Positions 1 through 11,200 of a stretch of 64,000 bases of DNA are shown in pieces; positions within the stretch are counted from its first letter, which is position 1, and each line of letters opens with the position of its first letter. The stretch lies in assembly GCA_963693085.1 (NCBI GenBank), contig OY856412.1:1127337244-1127401243 (forward strand), written 5' to 3'. Made by a program: the position numbers and the translations under genes. The DNA comes from Alisma plantago-aquatica (Eukaryota > Streptophyta > Magnoliopsida > Alismatales > Alismataceae). A model generated the notes under the pieces. The model saw only the letters and a program-made list of their open reading frames with translations. It did no database searches and had not been told where the DNA came from.

Positions 1-230
1 GTAATTAAACCGACGCTATAATCATCCTCACCACAAAAAGGGTGCCATTTAGGACACTATCGGCGTCAGTTTTCTACTAATAACCGACGCCATATCACCT
101 TCCGCCACAGCCATGCTGTCTGGCAACATTAGGCGGTGGTTTTTTGCTATTAACCGATGTTGTAAGCCTTTGTTGTCAGTTTTAGACAAATAACCGACGC
201 CAATGGTTTGATTTTTTTTAATCTATTTGC
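1..230. repeat. CACTA left subterminal repeats
   Basis: At least five copies of an AACCGACGCC / GGCGTCAGTT type decamer occur in mixed orientation, the same motif found at 14,860-15,300. In CACTA elements such repeats are binding sites for the element's TNPA-type protein; that role is inferred from the family. Confidence 0.75.
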
Positions 231-492
231 AAGCCTGTTGTGGCTGGTCAGCAGGATGTAGAAACCTACAGTTCAGTTCTGAACTATAGGTTTACGACAT
301 CCATTGATATCAGCCAACAAGCAGGCCACAAACTTGCAAAATCAACAAATATTGTTTTCACACATTCACACATAGGTAGATACGTTCAAACATCAATTCA
401 ATTTTCACATTCACACATGTAGAAACATTCAAATAAATGTAGAAACATCTAGACATGTAGAAACACATGTATATACATTCATTTACAAAATA
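231..492. other. CACTA non-coding stretch
   Basis: AT-rich sequence between the subterminal repeats and the last exon of the second CACTA gene. It holds a short hairpin near 260-292 (arms AACCTACAGTTCAG and CTGAACTATAGGTT) and several loose copies of CACATTCACACAT and ATGTAGAAACAT. No coding signal is seen. Confidence 0.5.
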
Positions 493-729
493 TCATTCAT
501 CATTGCTATCAGCATCCCAATTATATCTTATAGTCCCCACTGCTTATATGGCTCTTGCCCATTCTTCTCTTACGTCACTTGATACTTCTATCGTATATGG
601 AGCATGTACATATTTTAAGGCTTTACTATAGTGGGGTCAGTTTTAAACACCTACAAAGAGAATGATGTATATATATAAGTAATAATATATAAATAAGATT
701 GATATATTTCATACTATCTAATGAGACTA

Positions 730-734
730 TATAT
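730..734. repeat. Target-site duplication TATAT, left
   Basis: Matches TATAT at 8276-8280 and brackets the LTR retrotransposon exactly. Confidence 0.9.
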
Positions 735-1143
735 TGTTGGCTAAATTGGACATCTATAAATCCCTTTGTTTTGATTATGACAAACATTTCATTTTTGTTT
801 ATCTAACATGCTACTTGAGTGTTGCAGGAATAAGGTGGATGACAAAAGCACTAGGGAATCCATATGCTTAAATGCTTATAAATTTCATGAAATGTAATCA
901 ATTGTAAACTTGTACAAATATATAATGTACAAGTACTTAGACTTCATGTAAATCAAGCGTTAGATCTTCCCTAGATAATCACCACACTTGTAGGTCATCC
1001 CCTTCAATAGTGTCACATATTCACACTCATACACACACTTAATGTCTTTATTTGAAACATTGAAACAGGGTCTATCTCGGTCGACAAAATCCTCGACTGA
1101 GACACTCTCGGTCGACAAACTTCTCGACCGAGAAAGACCCAAG

Positions 1144-1347
1144 TAGCCGTTAGACACAGCTGACAAGGTAGTTGGCAGTTGGAGATAAACGTTGCAAACA
1201 CTTGATCCAGAGAGTTTGTCGGTCGACAAAACTTCGACCGAGTAGGTGTCTCGGTCGACCATTTCTCGACCGAGATGGACTCTGACAGCAACTGCAGAAT
1301 AAATTAACTAGCCGTTGTTAATCCAACTAACTTATACCTAACGGCTA
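1144..1347 (+). promoter_or_regulatory. MSA-type (mitosis-specific activator) motifs in U3
   Basis: TCTAACGGCTA on the minus strand at 1144-1154 and CCTAACGGCTA on the plus strand at 1337-1347 both fit the MSA consensus YCYAACGGYYA exactly. Both lie within 280 bases upstream of the TATA box and recur in the 3' LTR (7262-7272, 7455-7465). In plants MSA elements bind three-repeat MYB (MYB3R) proteins of G2/M genes. Binding here is inferred. Confidence 0.55.
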
Positions 1348-1410
1348 GTTAAGCACTTAGAAACCCCTAGAAAGTGTCTAGAACATCCTTAAGCACTTGT
1401 AGGTCATTCC

Positions 1411-1418
1411 TATAAATA
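1411..1418 (+). promoter_or_regulatory. LTR TATA box
   Basis: TATAAATA in CCTATAAATAGG, the only good TATA box in the LTR, conserved in the 3' LTR. Confidence 0.7.
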
Positions 1419-2157
1419 GGACATGCCTTAGGACACCTAAATACACTTGATTCCATACTTGAGCAATCTTTGAGCTTATACTTGCATTAGCAACCTATTT
1501 TGAGCAATTGAGCAATACTTGCAATTGGCTACTCTTCACCTTGCTCTAAATTCGTGTCCTATAGGCTAATATCTCCTATCCACAGCAATTACATTTCCAC
1601 ATACTTTGGTTAGGAGATCTATACGCTTGATATAGGCAAATCAAGCCTTGTGCTTCAAAGGATAAGTTGTAATTTCTGTTTTCCTTTCTTGTTCACTTTC
1701 ATCGTTTGTACTCTCCTTGCTACTCCTAGGTTGGAGGCTGTAGATTGGAGAGGGTTGTGATCTTCTTGGTGAATAAGGAGACTTTGGACTACTTCAAGAA
1801 GGCTAGTGCAATGGGAGGTTACTTCTAAGAGGAAGGCTACTTCAAGGGGGAGCTTGGAGTTACTTCAAGAAGGCTACCTCGAGTTGGTGCATCTACTTCA
1901 AAGTGAAGGCTGTTCAAAGGGGTATAAGAAAGTATTATATTTTGTGTAATTCCTTGTGAAGGTAATAAAATTAATACTTTCAAATCCCGGTTGGGTAAGC
2001 AACCGGGTAGTGGACTGACTGCCTTAGTATTTGCTAAGGTAGGAACCACTCTAAATCCCTTGTCTCCTTCTTACTTTTTCATTTGTGGTTGTTTGAGTTA
2101 AATAATTATTAAAATAACTTTAAAACCCTATTCACCCCCCTGTAGTGGTTTTTCAAT

Positions 2158-2168
2158 TGGTATCAGAG
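2158..2168 (+). promoter_or_regulatory. Primer binding site for initiator Met tRNA
   Basis: TGGTATCAGAG two bases after the 5' LTR matches the complement of the plant initiator tRNA-Met 3' end over 11 bases, usual for copia elements. Confidence 0.88.
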
Positions 2169-2201
2169 TAGGCTTCAAGGAGCTCTAATCGAGTCTTGAA
2201 G

Positions 2202-3123
2202 AATGAAGGGTGATAGTGTCTACAACCGCAAGCAAAGGCAAAGCATGGACAAATCTTCAACAAGTTGTAATTGGTGCTTAGGAACAAGCCATACAACACC
2301 TAGCTGTCCATGGAAGTCAAAGAAGGAAGAAGTGCATAAAGAATGTCTAATTGCTACTATAAGTGAATAAGAAGAAGAAGAGGTAAGTCTTTTTGATTTA
2401 TCTAAAGAAGAGCTAATTGCTAGCCTTGAAGAGACACATAATAAGTATATTGAGTGCAAGAAGAAATTAAAGAAATCTAATAAGGCAAATGATGAGTTAC
2501 ATGCTAAACTTCTTGCTCTTACATCTGAAAATGAGGATCTTAAAAAGGGTATTGAAGATCATGATATTAAACTGAAATCCGTTGAAGAAAATTGCAATCT
2601 TCTTTCCCTAGAAAAGTTAAACTTGCAAACTCAAGTAAATGATCTTCAAAACAACCTGTTTTGTGCACACATCTAGATTATGATACTATTGTGAAAGAAA
2701 GATACTCCTTATTATCCAATCTAGATCAAGCAAAGCTAGACATCAATAAGAGAATGGATGAGATTGTCAAGTTGCAACAAAAGATTAGTAGTTTGAATAA
2801 CAATGATACCCTTGACAAAATCTTAAATAATTCTTATCATCAAATTGGAAGGAGAGGACTAGGTTACAATCCTAAAGGAAAATCTTATCAAAAACCTAGT
2901 AGGAGAAAGACACAAGCACTAGAAAATCAATCTATGTATGTACCTAAAGGCAAACATATATATATATATACCCAAAAACAACCTAGAACAAAATCATAGA
3001 AAAAGATATGAGGTTGATTCGATATGTTGTCATTATTGTTTACGTCTTAGACATTACTCTTTCTCATGTCCCTACAAGAAAAAGGATGTTAAGTTAGTAT
3101 GGGTTCCAAAAACTCCAAACTAA
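2202..3123 (+). pseudogene. gag C-terminal remnant with two CCHC zinc knuckles
   Basis: The first frame contains CNWCLGTSHTTPSC (CX2CX4HX4C) near 2260-2310, then a Lys/Glu/Leu-rich coiled coil to about 2665. A +1 shift is needed near 2660 to continue into YDTIVKERYSLLSNLDQAK and onward to about 2997. After a stop, CCHYCLRLRHYSFSC near 3022-3066 gives a second CX2CX4HX4C knuckle, followed by VWVPKTPN (ending 3121), a phrase typical of the copia gag-pol junction in SIRE-like elements. A TAA also interrupts the frame near 2367. No Gag N-terminus and no pol follow. Gag zinc knuckles bind RNA; this copy cannot make a full protein. Confidence 0.75.
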
Positions 3124-4439
3124 CTGGATAAAATTAAGTTGAGATATGACCAAAGACTCTAAAGTTGTATATCTCTATGTCTATCTCAACTTAACATAAT
3201 AGGACACCAAGTTAATCCAAGAAATTAAAAATATACATCTTAAACTACTTGCTTTAGTTTGGATTCTCAAAATGTATATGATTAGTTGAGATTTAACCTA
3301 AATGATGATTTGATATTTAAAACTAAATCGAGCTTTAAACTTTCATATTCTTGTTTTTACTTGAAAACAATTTCTGAAAATAGGCCTGAAACAAAACAGA
3401 ACCTTTATCGGTCGAGAAACTATCGACCGAGATAACTGTCGATCAAGAAATGGTCGACCGATCAGGTTTCTGTTGTCAAGTCTGAACTAAATCTGCTGAA
3501 CTTGTTTTCAAATAATCTATTTGCTATCAATTTGCTATTAATGACTAATTTGCAAATCAAGAATAAATGGTGAAAACTTTCCTTGAAACAAAATATATAA
3601 ATTTTTTGCATCATGAGATAAACATTATGAAAATCCTTAACACATATTGCAAAAGTGCTATATGAAGACTGATTTTGAACAAACCTCATTCATTGCTTGA
3701 AAAAGTTTATCAAACATGATCCTTTACATGGTTTGTCTTAAATTTGAAAATCCATGAATCATGAATGAAATTATTTTGGTATGGCTTGGCTTAAAATTGT
3801 AAATTACAAATCATATTGGTTTAATCAAGTAAATTACTGTTTTATCATAATTCACATGGTTATCCTAAGTATTTCTTGGTCTATCTAAGTAGGAACCATG
3901 TATATTACAATTTAAATGGTCATAATCATTGTATTCCATGAAATTACATGATTCAATCTTGATCATTGCATTGTGAATACACTGCTCTTATTCTTATGTT
4001 TGTCTACAACAATATTTGATTCATATATACAAACCATGAATATTATTATTGATCATTGTAATTCAGGTCATATGAAGATGCCATTTTGCATAAACAGTAA
4101 AAATTCATGGCATAAATACATTCTCTGCAGAAATTATACTTCACATATAAAGTTCAAATTGAAAATCTGTAGAAATTGCCTCTTGGTTAAAGTTAAAGTT
4201 TGACCAAGGGGTGCTATGGTCGTAGTCAAGGTCGACCTAAAATAAGCTTGACACAATGCTTATTTGGACATCCTTTTTACTACACTTAATCTTAGTATCT
4301 TGATTCAAAATGTGTTTATCATATTGAAAACATGAAGCTTTATTAAAAGGTCATAATCAAATTTTAAAAATCAATTTGTGACCTTAGAATCCTCAAATTA
4401 TAAGATTAAGGGGGAGCTCACACAAACAAAATTGATTAT
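3124..4439 (+). other. Retrotransposon interior without genes
   Basis: AT-rich sequence in the place where pol would be. Only short ORFs are present. It contains two dyads at about 3409-3475 related to the LTR palindromes (ATCGGTCGAG...TCGACCGAGAT). No similarity to protease, integrase or reverse transcriptase was seen in any frame. Confidence 0.6.
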
Positions 4440-4479
4440 TTGATTGAGAAGCAACTTAAAATTTCATTAACAGAAAGTT

Positions 4480-4789
4480 TCTCGGTCGACGAATTGCTCG
4501 ACCAAAAACATCTCGGTCAGCCTATCTCTTTTGACCGACAGACTTCAAATAAAAATTACATCTGCAGAACCCAGACACACTTTCGGTCGACTATTATTCG
4601 ACCGAGCCAATGTCGGTCGACAATTGCTCGACCGAGAATTGACCGTTGGGATATGACCGTTGGAATCCGACCGTTTATGACCGTTACCAGTCGACCGTTG
4701 GGCGGCCAAGTGGCGCGTCTGGGATATGACCATTGCGGTCGATCGGTCGACAAATTGTCGACCGACCTGGTCACTAGATTGCTATAAAA
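4480..4789 (+). promoter_or_regulatory. Internal promoter-like block: dyads, MSA motifs and TATA box
   Basis: Upstream of the 4926 ORF are four dyads built from CGGTCGA...TCGACCG (about 4480-4770). They are followed by five GACCGTT repeats in 4640-4702, of which two (4640-4650, 4654-4664) match the MSA consensus exactly on the minus strand. A TATAAAA box lies at 4783-4789, 137 bases before the ATG. The same order (dyads, MSA, TATA) occurs in the LTR, so the ORF probably has its own transcript. This is inference from architecture. Confidence 0.55.
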
Positions 4790-4925
4790 AGAACTAAAAA
4801 TGGGTCATTGCTTCACACTCTCATATTCTTACTTCCATAGCTTCTCTCTAGTGCATTTTTGTGCAATTCTTTAGCTTCTTCATCCCCAAGATTTTCTTAC
4901 TTCTTCTCCACCTTAAAGCAAAGAA

Positions 4926-6296
4926 ATGGCTTCATCATCTACACGTGGAAATAAGAAAGTTGCTGGCAGGAAAGGAAGGGCGGCTTCTCCACCATTGACG
5001 ATCATCAACGACATCCCCTTCGTCAACGCAGATGCTGGTGATCGCTATCTCAGGCTCTCCTCCAAAACTCCTCTTCCACGACGGCCAGTTGACGTCATGG
5101 ACTTCCTCAGCATCATCGACCTGGAGGATCTATTTGAGGTGCAAATTTTGAAAGAATTTCTGAATCCTTCCTTCCCTTCCTACTCTTCCAAAGTGGTAAA
5201 TGAGTTCTATGCAAGCCTAATCTCCCATTCCGAAAATGAAAATAACTTCTTCTACTCTATGGTTAATGGGCATAGCTTTCGATTTACTGAGGAGGATATT
5301 CTTGACATGCTCAACATCGACTTAGATGAATATCAAGACACTCTTGACCTTACCACTGGAAATCCACTCAATATATTTTCCCAAGGTGACAATACCGTCA
5401 GTCTTAGTGACATTAAACGAGCCATTTTTCATTCTAATACAACTTGTCATGAAGATAGGGGTACCTACTATGCCATTAATCTCAAACCTGCAGCTAGGAT
5501 TGTCAACCTTATTGTTTCTACAAACATACATCCTAGAGCAAACAAGTCTGAAGTCCCTATCTTTCGCATGTGTCTAATTTATGCCATTATCAAACGTATT
5601 CCCATAAATTTTATCCGCATCATCCTTAAGAACATGCTTGAGTTCTCTGGCAATCCCCCATATGCTGATTTTGTATGCCAAATCACTCAACACTTTCTTA
5701 AGACACAAATTGAGGATATGGGATACACATGGGAAAGAAGACCACAAAAAATAAGCAAAAACATAGTAGAGAAAATGGGAATTGATTTTGGTCACAAGAG
5801 GGCTAGGACGGAAGGTGAGACATCTACTCAAGACATACCACCACCACCTCCTCCTACTAACCCATCCTATGATCCCATCTAAAACACCCTAACATATGTT
5901 GTTGGGTCACAATATCATCTAAGCAGACAATTAGATTATAGCCACCATGCCATGACCTACCTAAATCAAAGGATGCAAACCCTCTCTCCAAATCAACCAG
6001 ATGAATATCCTTATTCTTTAAATCCTGGCATGCTCAACCCATATAATGCCTCTTACAACTACTACCAAACTCCACCTCCACCATCTACAGATCTCACACA
6101 TACTCAGTTTTCTTCAATGCAACTACAAGACATTGCTGCTCATTTCCGCTTTGATCGTGTTCCTACTTTTTTGGAAGCATATGCCTTAACCAAGACAGGT
6201 GCTTTGGAGTGGCAAACTTTAGTCCAATATTATGGAGCTGAGCCATTTCTTGGAAAAGACCATGATATTGATGTAATACTTAAGTCTTTCCAGTAA
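4926..6296 (+). pseudogene. Putative plant transposon protein (PF20167-type), split by one stop codon
   Basis: An ORF of 318 codons (4926-5882) with the layout of plant proteins annotated 'putative plant transposon protein domain': a basic Ser-rich N-terminus (1-25), RYLRLSSKTPLPRRPVDVMD (about 40-58), then VVNEFYASL, FRFTEEDILDMLNI, and a helical region ending in a WERRP segment and a Pro-rich tail. TAA at 5880-5882 ends it, but the same frame continues with no further stop through ATG 5952 to a TAA ending at 6296, giving a would-be protein of about 456 residues with a Tyr/Pro/Asn-rich middle. The start at 4926 follows the TATA box by 137 bases. The function of this family is unknown; it is typically found inside retroelements. 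Domain assignment is from pattern recall, not a search. Confidence 0.65.
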
Positions 6297-6838
6297 GATT
6301 TGGAGTGTCCTTTGTATTAGTTGTAATGAAATGGTTATCTTTACATGATTTGATTACCTTTGCACTATTGTAATACTTACATGATTGTAATGAATTGGTT
6401 ATCTTTACTGATTATAATGGATATTTTTAATATGTTCCTTCTATGGCATCATTTGAACATGGCTAAATTGACCATCCAATGAAGAGCATCCATACCTTGA
6501 TTATAATTGGGGATATCTATTTAAGGGGGATCAATACTAAAAGACTCACAAATATTAATCTTAGATATCTTTTTGAAATGACAAAGGGGGAGAAATAAAT
6601 ATAAATCTCTAAACTTAGTAATTGTACAAAACTCAATCAATTTCATAAACTCTTGGATTTACATTGAAAGTTGCTATGTTCCCTAAATAATTGGATTTCA
6701 TGTTCAATAATTCATGGGGAATAATAAACACACATTTTATAAACAAAGAGAAGAAATTCACAAAGGTAAATTTCAGGTATGAAACTCACATATTTTTATA
6801 TTTCCTTAATTTATATTTTGGAAATGTTTGTCATCTTC
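6297..6838 (+). other. 3' untranslated interior of the 7.5-kb element
   Basis: AT-rich, with GGGGGAG-like purine runs and no coding signal. It ends at the polypurine tract. Confidence 0.5.
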
Positions 6839-6851
6839 AAAAAGGGGGAGA
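6839..6851 (+). promoter_or_regulatory. Polypurine tract
   Basis: AAAAAGGGGGAGA immediately before the 3' LTR; primes plus-strand synthesis in LTR elements. Confidence 0.9.
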
Positions 6852-6852
6852 T

Positions 6853-8275
6853 TGTTGGCTAAATTGGACATCTATAAATCCCTTTGTTTTGATTATGACA
6901 AACATTTCATTTTTGTTTATCTAACGTGCTACCTGAGTGTTGCAGGAATAAGGTGGATGACAAAAGCACTAGGGAATCCATATGCTTAAATGCTTATAAA
7001 TTTCATGAAATGTAATCAATTGTAAACTTGTACAAATATATAATGTACAAGTACTTAGACTTCATGTAAATCAAGCGTTAGATCTTCCCTAGCTAATCAC
7101 CACACTTGTAGGTCATCCCCTTCAATAGTGTCACATATGCACACTCATACACACACTTAATGTCTTTATTTGAAACATTGAAACAGGGTCTATCTCGGTC
7201 GACAAAATCCTCGACTGAGACACTCTCAGTCGACAAACTTCTCGACCGAGAAAGACCCAAGTAGCCGTTAGACACAGCTGACAAGGTAGTTGGCAGTTGG
7301 AGATAAACGTTGCAAACACTTGATCCAGAGAGTCTGTCGGTCGACAAAACTTTGACCGAGTAGGTGTCTCGGTCGACCATTTCTCGACCGGGATGGACTC
7401 TGACAGCAACTGCAGAATAAATTAACTAGCCGTTGTTAATCCAACTAACTTATACCTAACGGCTAGTTAAGCACTTAGAAACCCCTAGAAAGTGTCTAGA
7501 ACGTCCTTAAGCACTTGTAGGTCATTCCTATAAATAGGACATGCCTTAGGACACCTAAATACACTTGATTCCATACTTGAGCAATCTTTGAGCTTATACT
7601 TGCATTAGCAACCTATTTTGAGCAATTGAGCAATACTTGCAATTGGCTACTCTTCACCTTGCTCTAAATTCGTGTCCTATAGGCTAATATCTCCTATCCA
7701 CGACAATTACATTTCCACATACTTTGGTTAGGAGATTTATACGCTTGATATAGGCAAATCAAGCCTTGTGCTTCAAAGGATAAGTTGTAATTTCTGTTTT
7801 CCTTTCTTGTTCACTTTCATCGTTTGTACTCTCCTTGCTACTCCTAGGTTGGAGGCTGCAGATTGGAGAGGGTTGTGATCTTCTTGGTGAAGAAGGAGAC
7901 TTTGGACTACTTCAAGAAGGCTGGTGCAATGGGAGGTTACTTCTAAGAGGAAGGCTACTTCAAGGGGGAGCTTGGAGTTACTTCAAGAAGGCTACCTCGA
8001 GTTGGTGCATCTACTTCAAAGTGAAGGCTGTTCAAAGGGGTATAAGAAAGTATTATATTTTGTGTAATTCCTTGTGAAGGTAATAAAATTAATACTTTCA
8101 AATCCCAGTTGGGTAAGCAACCGGGTAGTGGACTGACTGCCTTAGTATTTGCTAAGGTAGGAACCACTCTAAATCCCTTGTCTCCTTCTTACTTTTTCAT
8201 TTGTGGTTGTTTGAGTTTAATAAATTATTAAAATAACTTTAAAACCCTATTCACCCCCCCTATAGTGGTTTTTCA
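6853..8275 (+). repeat. 3' LTR of the 7.5-kb element
   Basis: Near-identical to 735-2155, with the same dyads, MSA motifs and TATA box. Mostly single-base differences and two small indels near the 3' end. Confidence 0.93.
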
Positions 8276-8280
8276 TATAT
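8276..8280. repeat. Target-site duplication TATAT, right
   Basis: Pairs with 730-734. It lies 6-10 bases downstream (minus strand) of an AAG|GT splice donor of the interrupted CACTA gene. Confidence 0.9.
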
Positions 8281-11200
8281 AATACCTTAGGTATGGCATT
8301 TATTTCATCTGCATGTTTGATAATCATGTCCATAAACCGCATCACATAGTATGCACATGCCCAGCCGTTGTCTTGTGTAGCACACTATAAAATAGATACA
8401 AAATATTAAAAAATACAAATAAGCACAGTTCACATAAATAACATATACATTGGAGTCGGGAACTTACTTTCACGTTCTTCCAAATTATTGGCTGGTTCTT
8501 TTTACTGGGGATCTTTCCTCCAGCTTTTTTGAACACATCTAAACCCCTACATGTTAATGTATCACAGTAAATTGCATAATTATATAGTAATGTAATAATC
8601 GATGTTAACATGTATAAAAATAAAATATTTCTCACCAGAATAATGCCATTCTCATTATGTGTCCAATTTTTGGATTCAATGTACTCCCCGCAGGATCTAG
8701 ATAATAGACAGTGAATGTCCCGGGGAGAATAACTAGTAACTCCCAATGCTTAGCGCTAGAGGTAAAAAAGTTAAAAATTAATAACTCAAAATCCACAATA
8801 AAAATGTAATTTTCTTAAGTCCAAATTATAAGCAAAGTAAACTTACTTCACAAGAATGGAGCTATTATTATCGTCTTCTTTTTTGACTGAAAATTGTAAA
8901 TGCATCACAACAATATTATTGAATGCTATCAGGGTCTTTAGCTACCTGACTAATCAATGATGGAATAAAAAATCTCACATGTTCAAATCCAAATTGTTTA
9001 CATTGAATTTCGACTAAGTAGCTGCAAAACATGTATTACGTATGTACTAATATATAAGAAACCAGATCACCGGATCCTACACAAGGTATATGGATGTATA
9101 AACAAGATCTCACCTTATCCATGCCTCTATCATTAATGTATTCAGCCAATCATAGATAAACAACTCAATAATATCTTGTATAAATAGAGAGCTTTTGTAT
9201 GATTGACCTGCATAATCCGCTTCTAAAGAAATAACTATAGGGCAATGTATATTATGTGCGCATAGCCATACTACCATTCCCTTACAAGCAGGACCTAACA
9301 GGAATTTTAGGTCAGTTGGAACCCAACTTGGTAATGCAGGAAGTGGAGGAGGAGGCCTAGATGCTCTGGGTGTCTTCTTTTTAACCTGTATATATAATTT
9401 CAGATCAATTGACCTCATATATACACATTAACAATTTAACGTAATGTAAATTTATCTTACAATTTCAGTAGTGTAGACGACATCCGCTTTGGGCCACAAT
9501 ATCACCCCGCCTTCTGTCTCAGCAAGTGTATCAATATCTCAGTGGGCATATGGCAATGCAGCTTCCCTCCAATCGGGGAATACATGTATCGGGCTCACAC
9601 GAATGTAACCCTGTGGTATTGGAGTCCCATGAATCATTGCCCCATAAAGGGACGGGTAAGCCTATGCCTCTACAACAATATATTCTTCAATTCTTAAGTG
9701 GCATGGCTTCAACGCCTACAAATTTATGTAAAGAATGTTATACATATATACATATCATCTTGAAAACATATCATCTTGAAAAGACTAGCTACTATGTCAT
9801 AAATAATACTTACAACAGACGTGCTAGGTGGTGGGTCTACATGATTACTCTCAGCATGTGCATCAGGAGAAGAGTGGGCTGCCATAGGCTGATTGGAAGC
9901 CTGAGATGCCTACCACCACAACATTTCTTCCTTGACCTTCTTAGCAACTATATTCTCGACTCTCTTATTGTCCTATACATGGATAAAAGAAACATTAGCT
10001 TCTTATTATTGAATTCCCTTTTGCAGTAACATTATAAAAAAAGAATATGTTACCTCTTCTTGTGAAAGTCTGCTCTTGCGACAGGTTTGCGCTGAGATGG
10101 CCCAAAGAATGCTTTGATGCCCACACCAGTTCCTGCACCCCTAACACGTCGAGGATGCTCTAGGTTACCTAGAGCAACTGTCAATTCATCCCTTGTGCCC
10201 TGAGGGATGAACGTGCCCTGTTTCCTCTACTCGTGCAGCTCCCACTAATCACCATTAACATAAATTAGTAAGTAAACACCACAAATAATTAATATTTGAA
10301 CGATTTCTCTAAGAGTTGTATTTTACCATTTTTGCAGCCACCTCAGTAGTTACGGGCTTCATTATTTCACCCTTCTTGTTTTGCCTCCCAGCTATCCAGA
10401 CATCTTGGCGAGGCATGGGTGTGGTACATGTAGTAGAGCACTCCTGAGTAGAAGTAGACTCCGCCTGTAGTCTTTGGTGAACACCTGCATGGCCCTTTGG
10501 ACCCATTGTGTGGTCATGCACATTCAATGCACACCTTGCTCTTTGCGCCTCACTGAACACCTAGTTAGTATGCACATTGATTTGGTTAGTAATACTAAAG
10601 GTTAATCTTGAATAGGTGAATACAACGTATATTAATTAAATTGGGAGTGACGCTTAATACCTTGAACTCTTTAGTTTGTCTTAAAGCAACAAACATGTCC
10701 CAATCTACTTTGTCCAGGAAGTTCCACTGTTCAAGGGCTGACTTCTTCTTCTTATCACCATCTTTTATGTATTCTCTGTTGAGATTTGTCCTATAGTTCC
10801 TTAGCATCTTTCCAGCACGTTGCATCACGCTTTTACGATGCAACTTATCATCCAATGCAAACAGATTTTGTAAAATAGAATTGCTATTAACTAGTATCCA
10901 AAAATAGAATTGCAAATAATAGAATTTGTAATCTACAAAATAGAATTGCAAATAATAATAACTCACGCATAAATCCTTCCATATCAAGCCTTTCTTCTCC
11001 TGAGCTTTATGCCAATTATCATACTTAACACCACAATGGCTTCAAGTAACAACACCAAGATAGTTTACAAAATTATTGCGGTTCACTCCAATTGCATTTC
11101 CTGCATTATCAAACTCCACAACCAATCTGGATCCACTGCCCCTTAGCGCTGTTAACTTCTTTAGCAGAGTGATGCCCCTTTTCTTGTTAAGTTTTTGGTG

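Larger units (their letters stand above)
735..2155 (+). repeat. 5' LTR of the 7.5-kb element
   Basis: Begins TGTTGGCTAAATTGG and ends GGTTTTTCA. It contains palindromes of the form CTCGGTCGA...TCGACCGAG (1074-1275), two MSA-type motifs (1144-1154, 1337-1347) and a TATAAATA box at 1411-1418. The TATA position puts the R region start near 1440. Confidence 0.93.
735..8275 (+). mobile_element. Non-autonomous copia-like LTR retrotransposon (7.5 kb) with gag remnant and transposon-protein ORF
   Basis: Two direct LTRs (735-2155 and 6853-8275) begin TGTTGGC, end TTTTCA and are flanked by TATAT duplications. An initiator-Met-tRNA primer site follows the first LTR and a purine tract AAAAAGGGGGAGA precedes the second. 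By eye the LTRs differ at roughly 18 positions over 1.4 kb, suggesting a recent insertion. The interior holds two CCHC knuckles and a coiled coil typical of the gag C-terminus of SIRE-like copia elements, but no protease, integrase or reverse transcriptase. It holds a separate ORF of the PF20167-type 'putative plant transposon protein' instead. It must have moved with enzymes supplied in trans. Confidence 0.93.

Noticed and set aside
960..1291. Overlapping minus-strand ORFs of 92-100 codons in the LTR, repeated at 7093-7409
   Set aside because: They run antisense through the dyad-bearing U3 region and are repeated only because the LTR is repeated; no domain.
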